Shown here: positions 1 to 10,814 of the stretch, in pieces
Layout: every line of letters starts with the position of its first letter
Numbering within the stretch: position 1 is the stretch's first letter
Origin: Stromatinia cepivora
Lineage: Eukaryota; Ascomycota; Leotiomycetes; Helotiales; Sclerotiniaceae
Assembly (NCBI GenBank): GCA_014898415.1
Contig: RCTD01000014.1
Coordinates: 1,302,001-1,366,000, forward strand
Reading direction: 5' to 3'
DNA length: 64,000 bases
Translations under genes and position numbers: made by a program
Notes under the pieces: model-generated
What the model saw: only the letters and a program-made list of their open reading frames with translations
The model's database searches: none
What the model was told of the DNA's origin: nothing

Positions 1-1
1 T

Positions 2-281
2 GCTGGAGTCACAAACGTTAATTCTCTCATTGTCAAGTCCCAAACCCCCTCTGCATACGACAAACCTCACAATGTCGGTAATACTCGACCTGAGCCAGTT
101 CTTCGTATCGAGGCGGCTTCTCCAGTTTGTGTTGACGAAAACCCGTACCTTGACACTCATCTGGTACAGAAAAACCGACATTACCAATTTAATTTCGGGA
201 ACAAGTAAGAGATTTTCACTTGATTGTCTTTTCTTTTCTCCTGACATTTTACCAAGTCTCCGAGCTGAGAGAAATTTCTAG
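2..281 (+). CDS. 3' end of an unidentified gene (partial, spliced)
   Basis: Reading in frame from base 2 gives an open, coding-like peptide without a start codon, so the gene begins outside the window. The frame reaches a TAA at 206-208, but a GTAAGA donor at 205 and an acceptor at 255-256, with a CTGAC branch-like site at 241-245, define a 52-nt intron. After splicing the frame ends in LRAERNF and a TAG at 279-281. The peptide is polar, has no membrane segment and matches no family I recognise. Without splicing it would end in NFGNK at 208. The reading as a gene end rests on frame openness and the intron consensus only. Confidence 0.45.
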   Translation, partial: LESQTLILSLSSPKPPLHTTNLTMSVILDLSQFFVSRRLLQFVLTKTRTLTLIWYRKTDITNLISGTSKRFSLDCLFFSPDILPSLRAERNF

Positions 282-1900
282 TGGATCAGCGGATCGGCGT
301 GTACTTGACCTTCATATGGAAAAAGATGAAGCAGTGGTGGTGCTAGTCATCAGATTTATGGATATCATCCAGCGTTCCTTCAACTTAATCTTCCCTTCCA
401 TACTTAGAGTGACGGATAGCGAGCACTCAATAATAATTCATCTACTTCTACTTCTACCATTCTATTCCATTAATTACAAACTCTTATCATGTTATTACGT
501 GACTGACTAGAGTTATGAATAAAGATATATCAAAAGCTTTAGGTAGGCACTAGTAAATCTTACATAACGGTCCCGGATGCGAAGCATCGCTCGCTTCATT
601 CGTACCCATGTGTCTTCTCGGAGATTACATATGTAAGTCTAGTCTATCAGGCTGTTCTCTTGCTACCACATAGGGGGTTCTTGAGTCTCATGCACTATGC
701 ATGGGTGGATGGATACTCAGAATCCCGATCCATCACAACGAATTCACACTACACAGCGGAGCTATATGTAAGATGTTAAGATATTAAGCTGTTAGTATAT
801 TTCGATAGATATACCTTTTATAATGATTATTATTATTTTGATATATTATTTGAATTCTTTATTTATAAAGTTCTTTTTAATATTATAAGATTCATTATTT
901 ATGTGTGAACTCTGCTTTTGCGGTATACTATGATGACTTTTGAGTGTCTGCTATTATACGTAAGTTAGAGAAGAATTACCGAAGTGGAGTGAGGGGTGGG
1001 GGGTGTGCAATGAGTTGAGAATATGTTGTGGATTACACAAGTTTGGCTTTGGGCTTTGTGAGAAGGAAAGAAGTACTAGGATGTTTCTGTTTATACTGTG
1101 ATATCCGCTCTGTTTCAAGAATTCCAGTAGCCCTGAGTTGTTTGACTAAGGGGGGTATGTTGTATATGTTGTATGGTTGTGATATCTGCTTGTTCTGGGG
1201 ACTTCTGATTATATGTTGTTGTTGTTGATATCGATAATGTGTCTTGGTTATAGATAATGGATTATTAATCTTACCTTCCCATTGCACTTTCTCATCGCTC
1301 CACCGCTTAAGGACTCGAGCGCGAGAGATTTTTTATAAAATACATATATATAATAGTTTTGAAGCTTCAGTGAGTATTAGTGCCGAAACATCTAATTCAC
1401 CCAATACATATATAAACACTCGCCAAACTCACCCACCGTAACTTCCACTAAGAAACTTTTGCTGTATTTACATCCCATATTTTCCAACACCTCATCCAAG
1501 ATCGATACTTTGAATCACTCATCCGCTTCGATGTTGAAGAGCGCTGGCATTACGGTTCGGTATTTGATAGGTAGGTATCTGGTTTAGAATTGGGATTGGG
1601 TGGAGAGAGTTGTATGATCTTAGTTCTGTAAATGGGTGTTTAGGGGTTTTTTATGGAAACTGTAGAAAATTGAGGATTTGCGGTAAAAGATTTGGGAAAA
1701 TAGGGGTTGTGTGATGTGATTGGGTTATTTTTCATCTCTGAGAATGATGTTCATGGCTACCTAATTAGTTGTCTAATCTCTCAAGATTATGGTAAGTTAT
1801 GATATGCAAAAAATACATTATCTCCCGTCGGCAAAGAAGAGAAATAAAACTAAGAAAAACCAAGAAAAAAAAGCAACACTACCAAATCAGCTCCTTAAAA
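282..1900. other. Intergenic, no supported gene
   Basis: No open frame here has plausible length or splice structure. A short perfect hairpin (GATGC-GAA-GCATC, about 577-589) and AT-rich patches around 780-900 are the only visible structure. The stretch probably holds the 3' flank of the gene cut by the left edge. Confidence 0.5.
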
Positions 1901-1904
1901 GCTC

Positions 1905-3040
1905 TCTTTTGAGGTCTGCGGAAGAATCTTTCAGATATGCAAGAAGAGGCTTCAGTAAAAGTGTGGTTGGTTTCATCTACACTACGAGTATTCATCCAAG
2001 GTAATACAGTATACCAAATACCTGTTTTCCCAACAACGAAGTAAACTACGGCACAATGAACTCTTGTACTAGAACCAGCTTCCCAGTAGATTTCTTCTGA
2101 ATTGTGCACAGAAATCTTGTAGAAATACAACAAAAACTTTTTTGATGAGAAATTCCGTGGATTGTATGAATAAAGTACAGATATTCAAAGGGGTCCTTGT
2201 TTAAAGTTTTGCTGTGTACTGTAATCATGTAATATGGAATAGCTCAGTAATGAAGTAGGGTAAGACAAAAAGGATAATAGTTTGGGAATTAGTTTCTGAG
2301 ACTCGCGGAAAAATCTTGCAGATATACAACAAAACTTTTTGAAGGATGTAGAGGCTTTATGATTGGGTATACTCGAGTAATGAATTCTAATATCCAGTTT
2401 TGATTCCGAAATAGTCATCTGAAGTATTCATGATATGAAATATCAAATATCTCCACAAGGAAGGGGACCTGAAGTCAAATAGACAACAGTGCTGAAATCA
2501 GAATTCCAAGATTTCCTTCTTGAGATATCCAAAATTTTGTACAAGGTACCTATGCAACAAAACTTTTTTGTAAAAATCAAGAGCTTGTGATTGGATAGAA
2601 CTAATTTCCAATATCCAGATCCAAAGTAAATAATGGAGAGAACTCGTCTGAAATTTTGAGTCTTTTGATATCTCGACATTGAGATGATCTAGAGGAAAAA
2701 GAACTGGAGCATTTGAATTAGAAGCTTAAGGAGATGATTTTGAGATATCCAAAAATTTGTATTAGATATGCAACAAAACTTTTTCTGAAAGTTCAAGGAT
2801 TTTGATTGGATAGAACTAATTTCCAATATCCAAATTCAAAATGAAGAATGGGGAAGAACTTGTCTGAAATTTTGTACCTGTGATAGATATCTCGTCTCTG
2901 GAGTGAGTTACAACAAAAAGAATCAGATTATTAAAATCTCAAGATCAAGAGCTTTAGTATTGAATTTGCGGGAAACTCTGTTAGATATCTACTAGGTATA
3001 CAATGATACTTTTTCTCGAAAATTCAAGTCAAAAGTCTTG
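1905..3040. repeat. Degenerate tandem array, period about 190-230 bp
   Basis: A diverged unit recurs about six times. Its most conserved core resembles GATATGCAACAAAACTTTTT and lies near 1935, 2126, 2320, 2548, 2769 and 2999, so spacing is about 191, 194, 228, 221 and 230 bp. The copies at about 2548 and 2769 also share the next roughly 100 bp, including TTGATTGGATAGAACTAA and TTTCCAATATCCA. Earlier copies share a GAGACTCGCGGAAAAATCTT-like lead-in at about 1912 and 2294. Minus-strand frames through the array carry a recurring KKFCCI-type peptide, but none forms a convincing gene. It may be a decayed minisatellite or decayed tandem gene pieces. Confidence 0.55.
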
Positions 3041-3142
3041 TGCTTAAGTGTGTTGGATCAGTAATCATATCGTAGATTGAGAATATTCCATTCGGAGTTT
3101 CGAGAATACCGATGTTGATTCGAGATGAAATATCCAATATTA

Positions 3143-3660
3143 GGCTGTGCAACAGGTACCCGCAGGGCGGATAATGATTCTGGCGGATTATCCATCGGGT
3201 ATTCGTTTACGGATCGGATTATTTGTATATATTAATAAGTTATTTATAGATTATTTGTAAATTATTTGTAGATTATCTTTTTATTTATAAATTATTTATA
3301 GATTATTTGTGGATTATTTACGAATTATTTATATAAATAATTTTTATATTAATTTTTATATTAATATTATATAATAAATATATATAAAATATAAATAATT
3401 TATAAATCTATAAATAATTTATAAATAATTTATGAATAATTTGTTTTATCTATTTATGAATAATCTGTTAATTCGTAAATAGATGAATAATTTATAAATA
3501 AATAGATAATCTATAAATAATCTGTAGATATTTATTTATAGATTGGATTATTTTAAAATTTTAACAAATAATCTGTAGGATAGATAAATCATTTAATGGA
3601 TAATCTGTGAGACGCATTATCTGTGGGTACCCGCGGGTTGCGGGTAATTTATGCGCAGCC
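3143..3660. mobile_element. 518-bp MITE-like element with TA target duplication
   Basis: The left end begins GGCTGTGCAACAGGTACCCGC. The right end, read on the minus strand, begins GGCTGCGCATAAATTACCCGC, so the termini are related inverted repeats with further GGGTACCCGC-type similarity inside. TA flanks both sides (3141-3142 and 3661-3662). Removing the element rejoins AATAT-TA-TTCAATAT, as expected for a Tc1/mariner-type insertion. The interior is low-complexity, built from TTATTTATAAATAATT-like words, and has no open frame, so the element is non-autonomous. Confidence 0.6.
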
Positions 3661-4329
3661 TATTCAATATGAGATATCTTGGCCAGTAGCGAGCTAAGGA
3701 ATATGGGTATATGGTAGCAGAGTTACAAACTCAGGGCTTTTATATACCGAGTAGGAATATTGAACACTGCTAAATAAGTTTTATTACGTGTCTACACCAT
3801 TTCTCCACAAGTTCTGGATAACGGTTCTCGAAATTAAAGGTTTGATAACGCTGACCTCTTATCTCATGTTGATTTGTAATTGAGATATTTAGATCGGATT
3901 GGCATAATACTGATTTCAGAAATTGGCTGACTATTGAAGAATATGGATTGAGGCGAAAGTGCTGATTATACTACCACCTCAGCCCATCAATTCTATCCAG
4001 ATACCTCTTGTGTATTCATAACACTACTTTAAGAGTCTTGGTGAAGATATTTATATCTCTCTTCAAAAATCAGAATTTACAAACATTTATTTGAAATATT
4101 GTGATCACAAAACTAAGTCAGGAATTAAAGATGTAATCTTACAACAAACTCTGCGCCAGCAGAATTGAATTGGAAAGACAGGGTTTACCTCTATATTCTT
4201 ATAGATGAGATTATTTCCTATTACTTACTAGAATCTTTCTCAGTATCTGTAGCGCGGCGTCTATAATTAAAAACCATTTTCCGGATCCCATGAATTTATT
4301 CCTCGCTTATCCATCGATTGGATATAGGA

Positions 4330-4566
4330 TGATCCAGATACTCCTGATAATTGCAAGCCGTGGGCTATTGGGCCGCCATTTGAAAGTAAGACGGATATCG
4401 TTTTGGGCAAAAATACCATGATGAGGCTTCCAGGAGTTGTGATGGAATATCTAAAAGACGATGATGGAGCGGCGCTCGACAATTTGCCGGGAAGAATATC
4501 AAAGCTAAAGATTGGCATGATGGTATGGATCAATAGTAGAGAGATGATCATCGTAAGCTCAGATTA
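4330..4566 (+). pseudogene. Orphan coding-like exon or gene remnant
   Basis: After an in-frame TAG that doubles as a possible splice acceptor (GATATAG, ending at 4329-4330), the plus frame runs open for about 78 codons to a TAA near 4564-4566. The peptide looks protein-like, including RLPGVVMEYLKDDDGAALD and KLKIGMMVWINSRE. I found no convincing upstream exon or start codon, so this is either the last exon of a short gene I cannot resolve or a relic. I do not recognise the family. Confidence 0.3.
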
Positions 4567-4789
4567 AGAAAGATTAGATCCAGTGGTAGAATATCCTCAT
4601 CAATGATTTTGAAGCCCTATTTTCGCTTATTGTCAGGGGAAGTGGAGTAATCATTAGCGGCATAACACGTCATGAGTAGACTGGTTGGATACTCAAATGA
4701 ATTATGGCAAGAAAATTTCAGAAACATCTCTAATTATTCAAAAAGAATTCAATAACGAATGAATTCACTATTCGGGATAAGTTCAATAT

Positions 4790-5098
4790 TTAAAGTAGCT
4801 TCAATGTACTAGACCATCTAAACGCTAGTTCAATATCCCCACCTTTCTCACAAGCACCACCCTCCTCCATTTCCTTAACCATATCCCCAATACTAATATC
4901 CTCGGGCAACAATTCCTCTCTCAATCCATCCATCCTTAACCATAAACTCCATTTTCATCTCCAAAGTCCTCGTTACCACCTCACTCTCCCCAATACGTTG
5001 ATGCCACTTCAAAACATTAGGAAACTTAGCCAACGGTGTTTCTCCCTCTGGATAACGCACACTGAATGGTAAAATTACATTCGGATTGCTAACTATTG
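4790..5098 (-). pseudogene. Glutathione S-transferase-like C-terminal remnant
   Basis: The minus strand reads LPFSVRYPEGETPLAKFPN followed by VLKWHQRIGES. This is the style of the C-terminal helical domain of fungal glutathione transferases, where a segment such as FPNVxxWHxRI is common. The frame then breaks around 4925-4935, within a GGATGGATGG sequence that suggests a 4-bp slippage. A second frame continues as GLREELLPEDISIGDMVKEM to a TAA at 4790-4792. No N-terminal thioredoxin-fold half is visible upstream, and stop codons close the frame there. The family assignment is by motif resemblance only. Confidence 0.4.
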
Positions 5099-5572
5099 AT
5101 TCCGAAGCGGATTAATCAATTGGTTGTCTGTAGGCGGAGTGACACTCATCATTTCGTCACTGTTCTTATCGAATATTAACGCAATCGAAGTATCAACATC
5201 ATCAGCTTTGCATCGTATTTTAGAGTAGTAGTCCACATTGTGATGGTTTCCCTCTAGGAAGCAGCCATCGGTCTTTTTTTGTGAACCAAAATGCATGATC
5301 AGATCCCTATTTTTCAATTTCAATCAGGAATGGAGGTTCCTGTGATCACCTTCATCATACACTAATGCGGTTTCAATTACCAAAGATACAAGATCCCAGA
5401 AATGCAGTGCATACGTCAAAATCAAGCAGATGTACTCAACGTTGCAATGTGCAATGTTCTAGGCTTGCGAAATGTTGAAAAACTCGTTGTGAGGAACCAT
5501 TGGTGTTGTATTTGTCACTAAACTTACATACTGCAAACCTCTCCTGGTCTTTGGCCTACTAAGCCTCCAATA

Positions 5573-7330
5573 TCACTTTTGTGCCTTCCAAGCGTGCCAA
5601 CCTGCTGCCACTCTTGTTTGTTTGATGCTTCTCTGAACTGGATCATGTTTGTGAGTATCATCAGGTGTCTTCTTCGCATTTGCTTTTCTTATCTTCTCAA
5701 GACTCTTGACATATTTTCTTTGATCCTTGACCAGTGCAACGTATTTCCCACCAAATCTGCGTTCTGCTGTTTCGAGCAGTTGTAATACCTCGTGGTCACG
5801 ACATCCTGCTTTACCTATGAAGTTTAATAGGCGGTCAGGATTTCCGTCAAGTTCCATCTTCTGCCGGAGGAATCGTTCTTGTCGTGCCGGATCAATATCA
5901 CCATATGCAAGGTTGTCCACACGCCATCCATATACTTGAGCTGCCTTTTGAGGGGCACGAGTAGGTGAGTATTCTGGAGAGTGTAACGCTTCATAATATA
6001 ATCGATCGACTCTTTCTGCACGTTCTTTGTATGCAATCGTGTTGATTCCATCAGTCTTCTGGTTGGACCTTAAAACTTTCGCCACCGAAATAAATTCTCC
6101 AGGGGACTTGACGATTTCCGCATACTTGAATAGATACTTCTCGTAGAGCGATGTTTTAGTACCTTTCCATAGCTCTGCGCGTCGATGATAAATTTCGGCA
6201 TGTGGAACTTCGAAAGTGCCGTCGCTGTATGGTTCAATTTGCAACAATTTCTCCCAGAGATCATCCGCTTTTTGAAGGCGTGCAGAACGAGCTTCGCCGG
6301 TTTCATTGTGAGGTACATTGACAGCCAGGTTTGTGGCCGCCATTGATAACACAAATGCAGTTGTACAATCGATTTTAAGTGCAAGTTCGAAACACGCAGA
6401 GGCTGCTTCGTGAGCGCCAGCCTCTCGGTGTCTTGTGCCTAATATGCATAAACAGCTGGCCAAGTCGTCTGGTTCTGGAAGGGAATTCTGAAAGGAAACT
6501 CGTACTAGGGCACGTAGTTCCGGAAGTGTCTTCATCCAATTTGCTCTCCCCGTAAATTCTTCCCAGTCGGTGGCCGGGCCATTGATAATTCTACGGTGGT
6601 GACACAAATTCAACTTTTGCGGGGAATGAAACATATCTTCTGCTTCCTTCATTTGACCCGCTAGTCCCAGGGCTGATTCAATGACGTCTTCAGTTGCCCC
6701 TCGACGTAAATATTTTAATGACCCACGAAAGTCCTGCAAATCATACAAGACCAATCCATACTCAACCCAATAATCGTCAATAATATTTTCTCCGGCAATC
6801 TCTACCATTCGATCAACAGCAACTTTCGCTGCTGCAGGTTGCTTCAATTTGCGCAAGGCACGGCTTTGAAAGTAGAGGCCCTTAGCACATTCCTCTAGTG
6901 ATGGAGTTCTGAGGAATATATCGAGCGCTGCTCCAGGTCGATGATCGTTTAGAAGTGCTTCGATGGTCCAAAGCTTTTTTTCTACGTCGCTTGCCAAACC
7001 CGACATGGCTTCTAAACGTTGATATATTTGGCTGGCTTCACTATAATGTTCTGTTTCAAACAATCCTTTGGCCAAGTGCTTCAGAAGCAGTGCATGGTTT
7101 GGATTCTCGTGTAAATATCCCTGGGCAATGACTGCCGCGTCCTCAAACAATTTAGCGGATGATAATCCATTAACACATGCAATTGCATAATCGGGAGCTT
7201 CGAATGGTTTGACTGCAGTGTTTATTGATAGATTCGCGCCTTTGGGTAAGGAAGAAGTTGAGGATGAGGACGTCAAGGGTGAAGATTGGTCGCTAGAATC
7301 ATGCGAGTTGATAGAGAGCCTCGAGAACAT
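5573..7330 (-). CDS. TPR-repeat protein of unknown function
   Basis: A single uninterrupted exon encodes 585 residues from ATG 7330-7328 to TGA 5573-5575. The N-terminus is Ser/Thr-rich (residues about 8-30). Most of the chain then looks like paired amphipathic helices of tetratricopeptide type, for example ALLLKHLAKGLFETEHYSEA (about residues 79-98) and HREAGAHEAASACFELALKI (about 305-325). The C-terminal 60 residues are basic and rich in Lys and Arg. No catalytic motif, signal peptide or membrane segment is visible. TPR proteins usually act as scaffolds; any partner here is unknown. I considered the NatA auxiliary subunit, but the protein is shorter and lacks recognisable family-specific stretches. 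It is divergent to ISY1 across 1.3 kb. Confidence 0.8.
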   Translation of the reverse strand: MFSRLSINSHDSSDQSSPLTSSSSTSSLPKGANLSINTAVKPFEAPDYAIACVNGLSSAKLFEDAAVIAQGYLHENPNHALLLKHLAKGLFETEHYSEASQIYQRLEAMSGLASDVEKKLWTIEALLNDHRPGAALDIFLRTPSLEECAKGLYFQSRALRKLKQPAAAKVAVDRMVEIAGENIIDDYWVEYGLVLYDLQDFRGSLKYLRRGATEDVIESALGLAGQMKEAEDMFHSPQKLNLCHHRRIINGPATDWEEFTGRANWMKTLPELRALVRVSFQNSLPEPDDLASCLCILGTRHREAGAHEAASACFELALKIDCTTAFVLSMAATNLAVNVPHNETGEARSARLQKADDLWEKLLQIEPYSDGTFEVPHAEIYHRRAELWKGTKTSLYEKYLFKYAEIVKSPGEFISVAKVLRSNQKTDGINTIAYKERAERVDRLYYEALHSPEYSPTRAPQKAAQVYGWRVDNLAYGDIDPARQERFLRQKMELDGNPDRLLNFIGKAGCRDHEVLQLLETAERRFGGKYVALVKDQRKYVKSLEKIRKANAKKTPDDTHKHDPVQRSIKQTRVAAGWHAWKAQK

Positions 7331-8635
7331 GGTAGCATAATGCTACTGAAGTGTATATATGCGAGAGAAATGGCTAAAATGAAGTTTGTAAAAGACGACA
7401 GAATTGATCTACTTTCAGAACGAAGTGTTGGAGAGGTGCGAAATCGCTGAAACCGTTAAAGCTGGAGTCTTTGCAAATGAGTTCATAATTCTTTGTTCTC
7501 CAAATCATGGATGGTCAGCCTCGTTCTATTGTAACAGCACAAAAAAAGCACACAATAATTTTGCACTAAAAGCCTTGGCTGACGTGTAACAAGACTAAAA
7601 TATGAATTACTAGCGCTTTGGACGAACAACTTACAGTATAAAAAACGAAGAGGGGAGGAAAAGTGCCCTAGGAAAAACAAAAGCAAAAATTGAAGGTGCC
7701 CTCAGATAAGCTCTCAAGTTCTCATTGCGAACACTTTTCCATCTTATTTAGCCCCAAGGCAACGATAAGACAGTAGGTTGGCCTGCAAATTTGGCTTTTT
7801 GGACACGTTTGGTCATCACCGGGCAAAGAAATAAACTCCCATGAACCTCCACGTCGACACTATCGAAGTTTGTAAGGGATAGTCGCAAGAATGATTGGAA
7901 ATATGAAACTAGATCTCGTTAGCACGGCCTTGACTCTGCATGTTGAAAACTGGAGATCTCAATCAAATCTGCGGTGTGAAAATATATGGTTGTGGGTAAG
8001 ATGAGATGGGTTTGTTCTTACCAAGCTACTCCGATTGAAAACTATTTTCCACTTTCAGCGATAATTCTTGTGCAAACGTAATACCACAATCAATGCCCAC
8101 GGCTTCCATTACTGATCTCTCAGTAACTTAACCGGCGAATAATCAAAGCGGTAGAACATAGCGAACATCTCAAGAGGAGCTGATTGTCGTCATTGTGGCT
8201 CGATCCAAATTATAGAACCATAACCTGCAACCGCCATACAAGAAAACAAAGGTAATCGAGGTGATGAAGTTGGAAGCCTGCTAAGATTTCTGTTCATTTA
8301 TTCACACATTCCTAACCTTCTGATTTCTCAAAATGCTAAGTAGTGTAAGCTCAATGAGTTTTCTCGTCACTGCAGGTTGTTATTGAGATGAAATTGATAT
8401 TCCAGGCGCGGGCTGAAATACTTCCAGCGCGTTGTGGCTAAGCTAAGAACACGCTAGAAAATGGACCAGTAAAGCCTAACTTTACTTCCAACAGCCTCGT
8501 GGGTCCAAGCTTAATTGTAAGATCTTATAACCCGTGAGAAGTAAATATAAATATACTTGACGCAGTTGCTCCACCATATAGCAACCTCAAGAGCCTCAAT
8601 TACAATCATATAATCCACGGAGGCTCATCGCAGTC
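7331..8635. other. Divergent intergenic region
   Basis: This 1.3-kb stretch separates the minus-strand TPR gene from plus-strand ISY1 and must hold both promoters. Short frames inside are not coding-like. No transposon ends, tRNA or strong repeats were seen. Confidence 0.5.
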
Positions 8636-9483
8636 ATGGCAAGTTTATCCCTTTAAGTCTTTGCATAATGTCTGCTAACATTTCTAGGCACGTAATTCAG
8701 AAAAAGCCCAGTCGATGCTGTTCCGCTTCAGGGAAGCGCAACAAGCAGAATTAGGTATCATTGATGCTGGGAGGACGCGACGGCCAAAGATGATAACGGA
8801 AGTCTCATCTATACCAGCATGCGAAAAATGGAGAGGTCAGGTCCTGAAAGAGATCTCGCGCAAAGTCAGCAAGATCCAGGATCCAAGTTTAAGTGACTTT
8901 ATGATTCGAGATTTGAACGATGAAATCAACAAGGCCATGAGGGAAAAGTATATGTGGGAGGTACAAATCAAGAATCTAGGGGGCCCTAATTATATGCGGG
9001 GAGGAGGAAAAGTTTATGATGAAGAAGGACGGGAGATACCAGGTGGTGGGAAGGGTTATAGGTCAGTCTCCATGTGGTACTGAATTATGTGCGAATGATG
9101 CTGATGGTATTTTCGTGTCTAGGTATTTTGGGCGTGCTAGGGAGCTACCTGGAGTCAAAGAAATGTTTGAAGCTGCAACGATAAAACCTCGTGAAGACCA
9201 ACCTCTAGAATCGAGAGTAGACTTGCGAAAACAAGTCGATGCTTCATATTATGGTTACAACCTCGACGAAGAATACGGCACTTTACTAGATTATGAGATA
9301 CAAAAGGAAAAGGAGGCTTATGAGAACCTTCTGGAAGGCAAAGACAAGAAAGCACCGGATGGTTGGGAGCCATTACCAGGAGATGCAGGCGACGGCATAG
9401 GATGGAGACTACCCACAAGCGAAGAAGTTCAGGAAGAGCTCGTCGATAGACGACGAAGACGATTACTGGACAAACTTGGATGA
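8636..9483 (+). CDS. isy1: Pre-mRNA-splicing factor ISY1
   Basis: Isy1 is a Nineteen Complex-associated subunit that acts at the catalytic centre of the spliceosome in the nucleus. The spliced product is 245 residues, close to the usual size. It begins MARNSEKAQSMLFRFREAQ and contains the family-typical stretches KWRGQVLKEISRKVSKIQ, REKYMWEVQIKNLGGPNYM and GGGKGYRYFGRARELPGV. Exons are 8636-8638 (the ATG alone), 8688-9061 and 9123-9483. Intron 2 (9062-9122) has a GTCAGT donor and TCTAG acceptor. Intron 1 (8639-8687) must begin GCAAGT, a GC-AG intron directly after the start codon, with a GCTAAC branch site and CTAG acceptor. A GT donor three bases further on would create an immediate stop. 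Confidence 0.92.
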
Positions 9484-9661
9484 CAGAACTTTACGGCCGA
9501 ATTATAAAGCTTTTATTGCTTACCAAATACGAGAATTCAAATATTCTACATTCCTAACTCCGGAGTGAGCCTTTCGATCACGACTAGATTCGAGGACCCG
9601 CAAAAATCCATATGAATTTATTATATGTTATCACGACGAGCTTCGGCGATATTTGTGAATA

Positions 9662-10814
9662 CTAAGTTCTTTGAGCAACCTTAAGACATATCTTTTCCTT
9701 GAGATATGCATTGTGTGCAGTTTTCATGTCTCGGTAAACTTGATGAATCCATATTGTCAAAAATTCAAAGTGTCTAGCGCGCCAGGCCAATGTCCCAACC
9801 TCCGTCTTAGTACGATAACGCCAAAAATGATAATACACGGCAACTCGAATACATGCGGGGATACCCACATCTCCATCTTCCAAATGCCCTATCGCTCTTT
9901 ACATGTTCTCAACTTCTTCAAAGCACGTATTGTGGAATACCCTTTATCCAAATCTCGTCGATATTACCCCGATACCGCTCAAATGCGACTTTCAATCCAA
10001 GACTGCTCAACTTGACTTCTGCAAGAACATCCGACCCTGCTGTTGAGTTCAATGGCATGGATATGCGAACATTGTCCTTCTGCAAAGGACTTAAAGGGCG
10101 CTTGGGAATCTTGATACGAGTATGATCGGCTGAGGTAATATCAGTAAACACTTCTTTGAACGAAACCGATCACATACCTTCGATGACTTTACGCTCTGTC
10201 TTTAATAGTGTTTGTGAGGATACATCATAGACAATTGCATTCCTCGTCTCCCAGCTGTTGGTTCGTTTGGGTTTTCTATCAATATAATCGTTCGTCGAAA
10301 TAATCGATTCGGTGAGTCCTGAGGCCCTTGGCATAGTGAATAGTGAATGCTTGTATCACAGTGCGATTTCGGTGTGTAGTTGGATCGACTATCCAATTGA
10401 TCGCTAATGTTGACCGTGGGAGAAAGGGGACATCTTCCTAACAATATACCAGCTTTTTGTGAAAGCCTTGAGAGGCTCTGCAAGGCAGATTATCAAAAAT
10501 TCGTCATGGGGCATAAATTTGTGGTGTCAGCGCTGCATCAGACCCTCTTCAGATTTATCCTACCAATGTTTCGCTCTCCCGTCAAAGCTGATCATCCATT
10601 CTCGTAGTCTGCCTTGGAAGGCGGATTGCTTCGAGATTTGGGCGGTCTGCCTCGTAAACTGCCCCCATGTGTTACTTCATGCAGGCTATTGAACGCCAGC
10701 TTAGTTTCTTTCTTTGGCCAATCGTTTCACAACGGTCTTCAAGGATTTAGCCACCGCTGCTTTGGTTTCATCAAAATCCTCGTCAGTGTCGACTTCGACA
10801 ACGCCTTGTGCCAT
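9662..10814 (-). pseudogene. Unresolved or decayed minus-strand gene
   Basis: Several coding-like segments lie on the minus strand in changing frames. A start-like piece MAQGVVEVDTDEDFDETKAA begins at 10814. An AT-hook-like RGRPPKSRS lies near 10650. A segment from ATG 10334 reads MPRASGLTESIISTNDYIDR and, after a plausible 48-nt intron (GTATGT to CTCAG, about 10178-10131), continues RISMPLNSTAGSDVLAEVKL to a TGA at 9918. A further open tail, LTIWIHQVYRDMKTAHNAY, ends at 9662. The joins between pieces need stops or frame changes I cannot remove with consensus introns, so this is either a gene with misread exons or a pseudogene. No family recognised. Confidence 0.35.

Noticed and set aside
1905..3040. 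CRISPR-like array
   Set aside because: Units are long, diverged and of variable spacing, in a eukaryotic nuclear context.
4267..4551. 94-codon minus-strand frame
   Set aside because: It lies opposite the more protein-like plus-strand stretch at 4330-4566 and has no recognisable features.
5573..7330. TPR protein as NatA auxiliary subunit (Nat1/Naa15)
   Set aside because: Too short and without family-specific stretches; TPR-like helices alone are not enough.
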